Shown: positions 1 to 12,721 of the stretch, in pieces | How the letters are laid out: each line of letters begins with the position of its first letter | Position numbering within the stretch: the first letter of the stretch is position 1 | From: Patagioenas fasciata | Taxonomy: Eukaryota; Chordata; Aves; Columbiformes; Columbidae | Assembly: GCF_037038585.1 (NCBI RefSeq) | Contig: NC_092520.1 | Span: 117,028,501 to 117,092,500, forward strand | Direction: 5' to 3' | DNA: 64,000 nt | The notes under the pieces: generated by a model | Told to the model about the DNA's origin: nothing | Seen by the model: the letters and a program-made list of their open reading frames with translations, nothing else | Databases searched by the model: none | Position numbers and translations under genes: made by a program

Positions 1-3000
1 GAGGTAAAGGCTTGAGACCAATATTTCAAAGGATGCCATTCCTACTGACCAGAGAGGGGACACAATGCAGGCTTCCTGGAGTCATGGCAGGGCTAGAAAG
101 AACTGCTAAATTCAGGATATTGAAAAGAAGCATGGAATTGATCCCTGTATTGAGATACTTTATATAATACAGTAGAATGTTGAGATGAAAAGGGGGTGAG
201 GGTCTTTAGGAATAGAGATTTAACTCTCCCTTCTCTGGAGCTGTCCTTTCACTAGAAGTTAATTTTCAGTCTTTTGGTGACAGATTTACTAGAGGAGGCT
301 AAGGGAGCTGCATCCCTCCTTTTCAACCCCTCTATGCATACACACACAAGCAGACACAGGGAGGCTGCCGCAGGACACATTTCCATAACTAGAAGACAAA
401 CTCTCCCATTCACAGTTTCTTCCTAATCATCCCGCGACCCTGTCATCAACCCTCTCACTCCCATTAGCTCCTGTCGGTGAAGTTATTGTTTGTTGAATGT
501 GATTCTAACAACCTGTCCTTCAGAAAGGTAAAACACGTAATTTAAACAGTAGTCTTTCCTATGTCATACCAGCTTTTGTAATGACCATCGTGGCCAAAGG
601 AATATCCAAAAAGATGCAATTCTGTTACCAACATTTTAATTTCCTTTCCCTTTACCACTTTTTTTTTTCTCCCTTCATCTAAATCTAATAGTTTCAGAGG
701 TGAACTTACAAGCCACTGAAGAACAGATTCAATGTGTAATGTATGTGTAATGGCATTTTTTAAATATAAAGTGGGGAGGAGGAACAAATTGCTGCCAAAT
801 GGTGAAGACTGCAACTGGTAATGGAAAAATTATTTTCCTGTATTTAAAAGAAAGTGCTGAAGAGTTTTATAATCTGTTTTATAAAGTACTTGACAATGTC
901 CTTCTAGTGTAAACCTGGCCAGAATAATTACTAGATTCCTTGGCTATTCTCAACAAATTAAAATAGAAGCTCCTCCTTTCCCTGTATGAAGAATCATGAT
1001 TTCTGCCCCTTTAGAGGGAATGAACTCACTCTCCTCCTGCTCATTCCATCATATGGCCTCCTCCAAGCAGCTGAGGGCCAAATAAAATGCAAGTGATTTC
1101 TGCTTGCAGTTCTTTTTCCCAGAGCCTGAAAATGCTTCTGAGCCCTTTCTCTCCTGCTTCAAATTTGTAACGAGCCTCTGCCAAAGCACAGATCAGCAGT
1201 TTGCCCAAGTTATTTTCTTTGATTTAATCTTCCTGACAGGCACAGGTCCGTTGTCTCATGAAGATCCTCATTAAGTACATCTGTCCCGTTTCAGTCAGGT
1301 GAACATTGTTATATTGATGAAATAGCCCAGAGGAACTGCTCAGGCACGACTTTATTACTTACACTGAAAAACTGCATCTACTAATCTTGGCAGTGAAGGG
1401 TGGTGTTCCTCTCAAACTCCCTCCTCACCAGATGGACTGCAGCAGATCCAGCAGCATTTCAGCCACCTTCTTCTGGAAAACAGCACTGACAACTGGGTCA
1501 ATAAACAACTATGAGGCATTTGAGCACATACTCTACTTTTATTGCTCCATTAATGCTGTCTCTGTAAAAGATACTTGTGTTTTAATGAATAGCCTGCAAG
1601 TTATTGTAGAAAAACTCTGACTACCAAATGAATGAACAAACATTTACATCAGATGGTTGGGACTATTCTTTTCTGAAAATGTTTCGGAGGATATGGGCAG
1701 CCGATACCTGGAGAGTATCGCTGTCTGAAATCCTTAATATCTGCAGAAACATCACAAGACAAGTGTCCTGTCTGACTTGGCAGTAAGCTGTGTGGTGCAC
1801 TAGTACAAGTTATACAACAACAAGGGATGGAGTGCTCATGTATCTTTTCTTTTCTTTGGCTAGTTTCTCATGTGAGTGTGGGAGAGGCAAGAAAACCTAG
1901 TTTTATATGTTGCACCCCTTTGGGGGATGGTCAAAGGTAATGGCCAGGTGCAGGTTTTTATTTTTCCGGACTGTGATTAAAGTGCTTTCTGCAAAGCAAG
2001 GCTCACGTTTCAAAGCTTCTTTTTTAAACACTGTGTCAGAAACTTGGAAGTGTATAGCAGGTATGGAATGTCAAGTGGACTCTTACTGTTATTTTAGTTG
2101 TGGAAGGGATAGAAATTCAATTTCTGATCTCTCAACATTTTCCACAAATTTATTGTGGAAACATCTAACTGAGACTAAAGTACAAACATCAGTGCGTGGG
2201 AAGGGGGAAAGAATATTTCATAGTGGTCACATATAGCAAGAGTTAAAAAGTCGTCATGGGTGTCAAGCTGGTTAAATACTTGTAGCTTACCTATTTTTTC
2301 AGGAAACAAAGTTTTCTCCAAAATACTTAAGTGTGTAATCCTACAGGAATAAACTGGATTTGCCCAAAGCAGCAAGCCCTTTGATCACCTCTCTTCATTC
2401 CTGCCATCCACCACCAACAGGATAATGCTACTCAAACTCTGTCTTAGTTTTCAAAAGCCCATAATTACAACCTGTTATGTTATTTACTTCTTAATACACC
2501 TTGACAAAGCTCTACTTGGTCAAGACCAAGACTTTCCTAAGCGTGCAAAACCAAATTTTCCTTCAAACACAGATGGAACAAAATCCCCTAGAAATAACTA
2601 AGGTCCAGGATACAACAAACAAAGCCAAGCCAAAAGCAGGTCCTTCTGTCTCATGGCTAGAGGTCACTTCACCTTGAATGAATGCTGGAGGACAAGGTTT
2701 ATTTATTTTTCTAGATTTCCTGCCTATTAAGGCTCCCTCATTAGTGAGAGAAACCTACTGAGCAATGAAACCACTCCAAAAATGAATGTTTACTGGAAAA
2801 ACCGGCCAGGAAGTTGTGGGCAGAAACTGCAGGGTGGCCTTCTGCACTAGCTCTGCCCTCCCCAGCAGGAGAGCTGGGTAAGTTCCTTTTTCATTCTGCT
2901 AATGAAACCCAGGTGAACTGTCTCTTTTTACAAATCTACCTGACACTGGTCACCTAAGCAAAAAGGCCCCAGGCATCCCAGCTTTTTTTGCTATCACTGA

Positions 3001-6000
3001 AGAGAGCAGCAGAAGTGTGGTGAGAATGGAGCATCCTTTGACTCAAGGCTCCACACCATATGAGCTATTTCCAGCAGTCACAAACAGGAGTTTTAAAAGA
3101 GAGTGTCTGCATCTCCTGCAACAACTACTGCTGTCTAACCTCAAGATACTTTCCAAGAAACAACTGTACTTTTATATTTAAAAATTAAATAGGCCTGATT
3201 AACTATCCAGTAAAGTGAAGGTGAGTCATCTTATTCAAGGAATCTCTAGATGCTGAAAATCCTGAGGCATACATTTCTGTTTCTGCTACAGGTTTCTTCC
3301 CCAACTATTGTTATTTATACCACAGTATGACCCTCAGACAGGAGTTAAAGCTCCATTATTTTGGGTACAATTCATCCAACAAAAAAGATGACTCATGCAC
3401 CAAAAAGGCCAAGTTCATCATGACAGTGATATTCTTATGGTTAATTGTGAATCTTTCACTTTATCTTCCATGAAAATTAGAGACAATAATGCTGCTTTCT
3501 AGTATGTGTTTTGAGGTTAGCAAGCATAGTTCATAAATGTTTGGAAGTGCTTAATATTTATTGTGCAGGGTACTATAGAAGTATAAAGTAATACACAGAC
3601 CTTCCCTCCAGAGCAATTGTGAATCAAGCAGTTGCAATATTTCAGATTTTTTTTTCCTACATGAATACTGAATAATACTCTGTTCTTTAAATGACCCCAG
3701 GGTGTCATGGTAACTGAGACCACATTCCTTCACAAGTCATCACAGTGTTTTGTTTTATTGATAATTATTCTACAACGTTCAGTACGTTACAGTAATGATG
3801 GAAATCTCTGTCTCTTGTACACCCTCACTGTTAGATCATCAGTTTGACAGTGAAATACCCCAAATCCCAAACCAGATCAGAAATATATGTCTTTCAGCAT
3901 ACATTAAAATTACTTGGTCCTCAACCAGCTCTCTTTGGCTCATCAACAGCCAAAATTTCACAGCAGATGTGTCTGCTATTTAAGACTTCTGTTTGCCAAA
4001 GTGTTCTTCTGGCTGGGAACAACCCCTTGGGTACGGTGCTGAAAAACTTGCCAAAATAGGGGGGCTTGTACTACATTTGGATCTTTCTGTCTTCTCCTTA
4101 GATTTCATTTCTCGCTTGATCTTTTCTCCTGAAAAAGGTCAAGGAACTGACAATGGAGTTAAACAATTATAACACATGCCACATAACATATTTACATAAT
4201 AAATATATCTTCTCACAAGTTCAAAATTTCACATGCTCTAAATGTAATTATGTAGGAGGAGAAATTTAGAAACAAACTTGTTCTCCTTTATGTTAAGCTA
4301 TTAGACATCCAGTCACTAAATGCAACAATACAGAAAACAGCCGCTAGAGATGGTTCATAAAATGCACAAGAGGGGTTTTGAGTCTCCTCTTCAAAAAGGG
4401 AAAAAATAAAACCACAAGAGTATAATTTAGATGTGAAGCATTAATGTCATGTTCTTTGAGACAAACTTATGGTCTGGACACATTTGATTTAGCGGGAGAA
4501 ATTACAGAAAAGGAAACATGATAATCTCAATAGTCAATTCTAATATTTTAATAAAGATCTTGTCTAAAAACCTCTATTTTCTCCTACATTGTCCTTCATT
4601 TCTTTTGAACACCATGAAAAAACAGCATAAGTGTATATTAGAAAAGCAAGATGCACATCTCATTTTCCCTGTGGTACTGAAAACCAACAGACCTCTAAAA
4701 GCAATATAGGCCAAAAAAGCCCTACCCATAAATATGTGTGTAATACATATTAAGTAATGATATATATGTTTAATTGACAGAATAATTCTATATACAACTT
4801 TGACCAGAGTGAAATCTGCTTTCTCAATACAGAAGTAAAATACAGTGAAATGCGAAGCTATACCTGTCCGGTATCTTTTTATTTGTTTTAATTAGGTACT
4901 ACTGCAAGGCATTTTGCATTCTCTGCTAATTTACCTTGCAAAGTATTTCCACATCAATATCTTCTACATGGCAGCAAAGTGGTTGCAGGCCTGTGAAAAA
5001 GAAAAAAATGATTGATAGTGTACGGTATGGCGAATCCAGAATTTACTGAAATTCCTGTGATTTTTTGCTTTGGTTTCAGGATCAGACTTTAAAGCAGTGC
5101 TTGAGGAATCTTGAAAGTTTATTCTACATATGAAAGGATGAACTGCAAGCCAAATAATTTATGAGAGAGAGAGAGAAGAGTAAGACAAAGATTATTCTTT
5201 TCTTCATGCTGCAGACTGTGGAAGGACAGTTCTGTTCACAGTCTTGAACTATAAATAACTTAATTGCCAATCTGAAAAATCTAAAAAATAAATAAACAAC
5301 ATTAAATAACATACAAAACACATTCACAAAAACCACTACTAAAAACATGAAGAAATTTCATACATTTTGTGATGTCTTAAACACATGATGTTGTGCTTTT
5401 AGAATTGAAAATCACTCTCTTTTTGGTAATTTCTATGAAATTAGCGATTTTAGACATCTGAAAGAATTTTAGATCTCACATGTATTTTGATATCTGGATT
5501 TACTTTATCCCAACATTCCATTTTGAAAGCAACAAGATAACTTCATCCCACTATCTGTTCAGCTCATCTCAGTGATTTTTCTCTTCCTTTGCTCTATCTG
5601 GATGTATTTTCTGAGACCTGTTTCACATTAAGTGGAGAACTCCTGCCTTTGGAACAGCTACTGGAGGGCTTAAAAAGTTCAGTCTGGAAAAGAGTGATTC
5701 CAAAGCAGATTCCTGCATGTTAGTGGACTCTCCCTTCCTCTTAAGAACACAGTGGAGCATAGATTACCTCATCCCACAACAGACAAGTGATACCATATCT
5801 TGTCTCTAACAGCAGCCAGCTACGGGTGCATCTGACAAAAATGGAACGTGCATTTGGAGACGCATGAACCCATTGAGAACTTTTCTCCGGCTCCAGCCAC
5901 CAAGGAGTTGACTTATATTTTAAAGCTTGAGGGTTCTGTGCTCTTAACATCTTGGCCCAGAGTTCTGTGGGCTGATTATATATTTTTAAATAATTTTTAA

Positions 6001-8550
6001 ACCATTTGTTCTCAGATTCATTGGAAGACACTGCTGTAATACATGAGAGAATAACTAACTTAGTCACCTCTTACAGAAGGTTTCCTGTGTTTTTCTTCAG
6101 TCTCACCCTATGTATCTATGCTAATAGGAAACAGGTCCAATCTCTTTGATATTTCCTTCACCTACAGAAGTCTGAAGAAACCACTTTAGACTTTTACAGC
6201 AGTGTCACGTGCCTTTGTATCTTCTTGTCTCTGTATTACACAAAATGAACTGAGAATAATATTCCAGCTTGTAAAATCTTATTTAGTTACCCAGTGGTGT
6301 TGTAATCTCTTCCATTTCACAAACTCATTTTCTTTCTTACCAGGATTGTCTGGCATTAGATGAATGTTGTTATGAGCTAGTTAATTTCCAAGCTTGAACT
6401 TTCTCACTACTTTGAGAAGGTTTTCAGCCATCTCAAGTTCTGATTGATTTTGAACAGTTTATCTCACCACTTCATTATTCTATAAGCTTTGCCATCTCTG
6501 AAAAAGCAAACAAACAAATTGTAAAATCAATTATAGGATTCTTAAGGCACGCTGCTACTAGTTATCATGGAGCACATTTTTCATTAGGAAAATAATGTTT
6601 AAATGTTATCACATTTCTTCAAATCAATATCAAATTTCTTCATACTCTTTGGCAAAATTAAGTCTATAATCCCCACATGTGGTTTAAAGGATAAACAAAA
6701 AAAGAGGGGGAAAAAAATCTGCTAGTTCAATAAAATAGTTCTGCCCGAGGAAAGTCATAGCTAACATTATTAGTGTCAAAGCCTCCCCATGCTACTTGTG
6801 CCTTGCCTTTCCTGGAGGTTGCCTTTCACAGAGGGATGGTGGGCTCTCACCAGCAGCATACTTCCCACTTTAATTCCTCGTATTTGAACAATGCTTCCTC
6901 TCCCTGCCTGTAGTAACCTGGTGACACACATAGAAATGCATAAATTGTGTGGAGTAGAAATCTTTAGTTTTCTGAGTAATTGCACTGAGAAGCTAAAGAG
7001 TAAGTTGAGCACAGGGCATCTTCCATGGCATCCTCTGTCAACAGCCCCCCTCCATGCAGCATGGAAATGACTCAGATATCTCAGTTTCCAAGGAAAATAA
7101 CCACTGTTTCACAGTCTGTAATGTGTATCCTAGTAAATGGAACAATGTCACTGCTGTCAACAAATCCATGCAAAAATTATTTACTAAGGATTATCTATAT
7201 ATCAAAAGTTATTGCAGGAAAGTTAACCTGTCTAGACTTAACATGATGAAAGGCAAATGACAATTAAAGACATAAGGTGTAACACTATAAACCACTCTTA
7301 CTGAATAATACCACCGTATGACAAGATGCAACATTTTCTAATCCTAACCCAGGCTTGGAAAAAAACACCAGTCTCTCAAGAGGACAATTAACACTGTGAT
7401 ATTTAACAGCTATGCAATTAGATATTTACTAAATATGACATCTCCCAGCTACCTATAATGTATATATTTCACTTTATTTATTACTCTTGAGCACATGTTT
7501 TTAAGCTTGTGTATGTATGTGTCCAGAAAAAAATAAACACATCTTACTTGAACTCAAAATTTAAGGTAGAGTTCCTTGGGACATCAGAGCTATCACTATC
7601 AGGTGTTGATAATTGAAACCTGGAAAACAGTATTCCACAGCTGCTAAAACTACATGCAACATTCAGTAGTGGATTCATAAACCTAATTTTCTTCACTCGT
7701 ATTCAGAGGAAAATTGGTGTTGATGCCTCATAGGCTTTTATTTTAGTAAAATCTGTATTTAAAAGCTGTATGGAAAAATAAACTTTCGACGGGCTCTAAA
7801 TTGTAACACACATTTTAGTTTGTTGAAATTGAATTTTGTTATGAAATCATAACAGAACTGTTATTTTTGTAGATACATTTATTGTTTTTTTGTAAAATAG
7901 AAGCTGACTTTATTTTCATCCCTGAACTCTGAAAATGGCCCCATTGGAGACTACAGTCAAACTGCACATCAACCTAAAACTTAAACAAGCATTTAGTTAT
8001 GCACTGGCCAGGTTCATTTCACCACAAATTGCCTTGCTTTCTGACAAACGCTGCCAGAGCAAAAATAAAATAACAGAAATGGAGATTACTTTAGCAGTAC
8101 TGCTTTTACAATCAAAATTTTTACAATCTCAATAGCAAAGATTAATGCAGTATAAATTAACATATTTGGATTTATAGTAGAAGGGTCATGTCTTGGATAA
8201 TAATACTTATTTTGAAGAAAACCCTGCTTTTAAGAAACCAAATATGTAATAACTGTAGCATTCTATCTGACCTTTCTGCCCTAGTCATGGTTCCCATCAT
8301 CTCAGAGTTGATATAATGTCTGCTTTTCATTTTCTAAGAAAAATCTAATTGTTTCAAATTTTGTGGTTCTGAGAAGAAGTGAAATGAAAGGAATTACACT
8401 TTATCTCAAAAGTTCTCATGCTGAGATGCATTAAGAATACAGACAACTTACTGTTGTCCAAAATTTTTAACCAAGGTTAGTTAGTTCTATGAAAAGAAAA
8501 ACCTGTCTCAAAATTTAACCATAGATTTCATGTAAAAATGTAGCAGAGTT
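1..8550. other. Unassigned AT-rich non-coding DNA
   Basis: No recognisable gene or transposon was found on either strand. Reading frames are 60-110 codons, lack domain signatures and look like chance frames in AT-rich DNA. Short low-complexity patches include a T run near 660, a GA run near 5163-5176 and A-rich stretches. The composition suits avian intergenic or intronic sequence. Old, diverged repeats or conserved non-coding elements could be hidden here; they cannot be seen without alignment. Confidence 0.6.
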
Positions 8551-8646
8551 TGTATGGTTTTTGGTTTTTTGTCACTGTTTGTTGTTATTGTTTGGTTTGT
8601 GTTTTGGTTTTTTTTGGTTGGTTTTGTTTGTTTGTTTGTCTGTTTT
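8551..8646. repeat. T/G-rich low-complexity tract (TTTG/GTTT-like)
   Basis: About 95 bases with almost no A or C on the plus strand, made of irregular GTTT, GGTTT and TTTG units and ending in several TTTG repeats. It is an imperfect microsatellite with strong strand asymmetry. A T/G frame across it encodes a Phe/Val/Trp/Leu-rich string that is an artefact of composition. Confidence 0.8.
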
Positions 8647-11378
8647 ACAGCTTATATCTTTTATGCAGCAGATTGGATAATAGCAAAGACTTTGCCCAGC
8701 TTTAGCATTCAATGTTATGTTTGTCTTCCAGACTAAATTCCACAGCTGTCAAGTAAATACTGTGCATTCAGCAAAGATCTGACTTCTAGAGGTAATGGAT
8801 CCAGCAAGACACAAAATCCAGGTCCACGCAGCACCTCACAGTACTGGTTATGCATTTCAGCCTAGCTGAACTCTCATTCCAAGTCACATCCATCAAAAGT
8901 CATTGTATTGGGAACATGCCTGACTAAACACACATTTTTTGTCATTTGAGGCCATTGAGTCCCACATGCTGAATGTGAGAACTGATCTGTTTCCTCCCAC
9001 CCCAAATCCTTGCCCCAGTGTCCATATCTCCCCATTTTTGGTGCAGTGCCTTCACCTCTATGCCCTTCCTCATGATCTTCTCGTCTGCCGGTCAAAACCC
9101 ACTGTGGTCATTGCCACAGCAGCCCACACACTCAGGGGCTGTGCCCCTGTGTATTTGGCACAATTCCCAAAATATTTGTCTCATGGGTTAGCATTGAAGT
9201 GGCTTAAGATGTCCGCAGTTTCTTGGTGTGTGAGCAAAACTGAATGTCTTCAGAGTTTAAAGTGACATTAGGCCTGCAGTAAGCTGCTCTTCTAATGACT
9301 GTACTGCTACTTCTATGAAGATCAGAATATATGTTGTTCAGCTTAATTATAAATATTAGTGCTTGTTACAGGGAATAGAAACACTAAAATTCTGCTGTGT
9401 TTTTAACTAATCTTTTGTCTGTCTGCAATGCTGTGGGTGATGGATAATCATAGCACACCAATGGCACCGTAACAATGTCCTCTGCAGCAGCAGGCTTCTG
9501 CATGACAACCTCATGTGAAAACAGTGATATTTTGCATCCAAAACTTTATCTGAAAAGCAAAAAACTGCTGTGTAGATCTAACTTACAAGTTAAGAAACTT
9601 ACTGTTTTCCTAACTTGGTTCCTAGTCTTAAGAAATATTCTTTGAAAAAAGGACATAAATAGCAAGAGATAAATTATGTGCAAGATTCCATAAAATAATT
9701 CAATGTTAACATAACATCAGCATCTGAACAGAGGAATACAACAGAAAGTGTGAGACCTATCTAATGAAAATGTAGGCCCAATTCAAAATCCATGTCTTTA
9801 AATATATATAGGCTGAAATTTCACTGCTTTTACAGAGAAATTGACGTGGTCACCCTCCCCCCCCCAAAAAAAAAAGACTCATGATTAAGAAATGAGAGGA
9901 ACTGAGAGGGAGTTGAACAGCCATAATAGAAAAAAAAAAAAAAAAGCAACTGTGAGGGTTGGAGAAGGTGAATTAAAAGAAACTAAAAACAACCTCTGTG
10001 TAAAGAGCACAATGCAATGGCTGCTGAAATCTGCAGACCAAACAAATAATTATTTACTTGTACTACACATCACTCATTTTAATAAATGAGAAAAAATACA
10101 AACTATTGAAATTATCAATAAAAAAGGATACATAACAAACCACATAGAAAATGTAAAAGTGCACAGAGGAAAATACTTAGCCTTAACATTACTGCCCTGT
10201 TGATCTAACCATTAAATAAATAAATATCCATGAGCAGCGTGCATTTACAAAGAAGAAATACCTGAAGATATATCAGCAAAATGGCACAAAAAGGAAAATC
10301 TCCACAAGTTATGAGAACAAGGTAATTCTGGGAACACAAAAAGGCATGACAGTGAATAATTCCACAAAGTTAAAGGAAAATGGAAAAAAAAGTTATCTCC
10401 AGCCTGGATGAGCAACTGAGTGTGATTTTAAAAAGTATAATCTTGGGCCTAAATATCTGAGATCTACATAAGGATTTGCATCTTTCATTGGATGAGGCTA
10501 TTTCACTCAGCCCACAATAGCTGCCAGAAGTCTTTGTATATGATATGTTTTGCCTGTTTTTTTTTTTGTTTTCCTTTACAGATTTATAGGTGTTTATTAT
10601 AATTTCCTCCTGTGACTCCAGTCTGCTGTGCTGATACACCAGTGATGAGTGAACTCAAAACAGTAGGGTGTTTTACTAAATTGCATAAATCAAATATGTT
10701 GTACATAATGAGCTCTTTTTATAACACAAGCTATTGCACCACCTGTGTGTATGTTCTTAGTTGTAAATTGGTTTACAGCACGTATAGCACATTGCAGAGT
10801 GCAAGTGCTTTTTCAGAGGCATCCAGAAACTCTGAGCCTTCACTGACTCCGTGAAGGTTCCAGGCCGTGAAATCCATTAGGAAGTGCCCAAATAGAGTAT
10901 GTTCTGTTTGACCTACCTCAAAGGGACAGGGGACATCAGGAATGTGTCTGCATTCCACAGTGTGGATCCCAGGGGCTTACTTGATGGATAAGATACAAAC
11001 AGATATGTAATGACCCTCCAGTAGTCCCTTACTTGAGTCCCAGCTCCCTTGCAGAAGTGGTTTCCCCAGCCAGGGCTGGAAGCCACAGCTGAGATAATGC
11101 ACAAGCTTCCATCTCTTTTCCTTTTTGGATGCTTGCTAATGACTTCATCTAACTGGATGACTGATAGTGACTTTCTTAAGAATATGTTTTAATGAGAAGT
11201 CAGGTCAGATTTGAGAGTGCATGGAAATACTCATATCAAACAAATTGTTAAATGGACCATGCTAACAGCTCTCTTGTTCCCTCTCCTGAGTACTCACCAT
11301 AGCCTGATCTCTTGTAAGGTACTGGTGCTCCCTGCACCTCCTGGGAAATGAGTGAGAAGCTACAAGGGCTGATATGTA
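8647..11378. other. Unassigned non-coding DNA with homopolymer runs
   Basis: No gene recognised. The stretch has a C9 run followed directly by an A10 run (9857-9875), an A16 run (9930-9945) and a T run near 10557-10567. Frames here, including a 108-codon plus-strand frame at 8939-9265, show no domain. Part of 10840-11110 is less AT-rich than its surroundings but was not identified. Confidence 0.55.
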
Positions 11379-12398
11379 TAGAATCATAGAATCATTCTGG
11401 TTGGAAAAGACCTTTAAGATCATCAAGTCCAACCATTAATCAAAGAGTACTAAGTCCACCACTAAACCATGTCATTAAGCACCACATCTACACAGCTTTT
11501 AAATACCTCCAGGGGTCGTGACTCCATCACTGTCCTGAGCAGTCAGTTCCAACACCTGACAACCTTTTCTGTGAAGAATTTTTTCCTAATATCCAATCTA
11601 AATTTCCACTGGTGCAACTTGAGGTTGTTTCCTCTTGTCAATCACTTGTTACATGGGAGAAAAGATCAACACCCTCCATGCTACAACCTCATTTCAAGTA
11701 GTTGCAGAGAGCAAGAAGGTCTCCCCTCATGCTTGTTTCTCCAGGCAAAACAACCCCAGTTCCCTCAACCACTCCTTGTAGGACTCGTTCTCTGGACCCT
11801 TCAGCAGCTTCATTGTTCTTCTTTGGAAATGCTCAAGCATCTCAATGTCTTTCTTGTAGTGAGGGGTTCAAAATTGAACACAGGATTTGAGGTGGACCCC
11901 CATCAGTGCCAAGTATGGGGGTATGATAATTTCCCTAGTCCTGCTGGACACACTATTCCTGATACAAGCCAGGATGCTGTTGACCTTCTTGGCCACCTGG
12001 GCACATTGCTGGTTCATGTTCAGCCAGCTGTGGACCATCACTCCCAGGTCCTTTTCCTCAGGCAGCTTTCAGGCCACTCTTTCCCAAGCCTGTATCGTTG
12101 CATGGGGGTTATTGTGACACAAGGGCAGGAACCAGCACTTGGACTTGTTGAACCTCATACAATTGGCCTCAGCCCCTAGATCCAGCCAGTCCAGATCTCT
12201 CTGTATGGCCTTCCTACTCTCCAGAAGATCAACAATCCCACTCAATTTGGTGTCATCTGTAGACTTACTGAGGGTGCACTTAATCCCCTCATCCTGATGT
12301 CCTGATCATTGATAAAGATATGAAACAGAACCAGCTCCAATACTGAGCCCTGGGGAACACCACTTGTGACCAGCCACCAGCTGGTTTTCAATCCATTC
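11379..12398 (-). mobile_element. CR1 LINE copy A, 3' part (oldest layer of nested cluster)
   Basis: Read on the minus strand this is the C-terminal RT region and 3' UTR of a 5'-truncated CR1. The 3' tail lies at 11379-11395 (TAGAATCATAGAATCATT on the plus strand), followed by the usual CR1 3'-terminal block. Further along, the minus strand gives degenerate versions of SGVPQGSVL and the RT C-terminal region, with frameshifts and stops. It ends abruptly at 12398, where the 3' tail of another CR1 begins. The missing 5' continuation lies about 2.65 kb away at 15047-15150. The sense codons rejoin without a gap (VVVN then G-L-K-S/T-SWW), so one copy was split by a later insertion. A 236-codon plus-strand frame here is antisense to the RT and is not a gene. 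Confidence 0.9.
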
Positions 12399-12721
12399 AT
12401 AGAATCACAGAGTCACAGAATGTTAGGGATTGGAAGGAACCTCAAAAGATCAACTAGTCCAATCCCCCTGCCAGAGCAGGAACACCTAGATGAGGTTACA
12501 CAGGAAGGCTTCCAGCTGGGTTTTGAATGTCTCCAGAGAATGAGACTCCACAACCCCACTGGGCAGCCTGTTCCAGTGTACTGTTACCCTCACTGTGAAG
12601 ACATTTCTTCTCAAATTTAAGTGGAACCTCTTGTGTTCCAGTTTGAACCCATCGCCCCTTGTCCTACCACTGGTTGTCACTGAGAAGAGCCTGGCTCCAT
12701 CCTCGTGACACTCACCCTTTA
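12399..12721 (-). mobile_element. CR1 LINE copy B, 3' half (middle layer of nest)
   Basis: This is the 3' end of a second CR1 subfamily, with tail AGAATCACAGAGTCACAGAA at its plus-strand left edge followed by the 3' UTR block. Upstream in sense, the minus strand encodes the ORF2 C-terminus ([14 protein letters not shown] through HWNRLP to FLCNLI). The homology stops at 12721 inside the codons for Y-K-Y-I-K-G. The matching 5' half, which ends at DLISVY, starts again at about 14305. The two halves are therefore one insertion later split by copy E. Confidence 0.9.

Noticed and set aside
5741..6067. 108-codon minus-strand frame as a host gene
   Set aside because: No domain, compositionally ordinary, and no neighbouring exon-like features.
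11469..12179. 236-codon plus-strand open frame
   Set aside because: It is antisense to the RT and 3' region of minus-strand CR1 copy A. Its peptide recurs in antisense frames of other CR1 copies (for example 34790-34500 and 58095-57736), which fits codon constraint on the sense strand rather than a gene.
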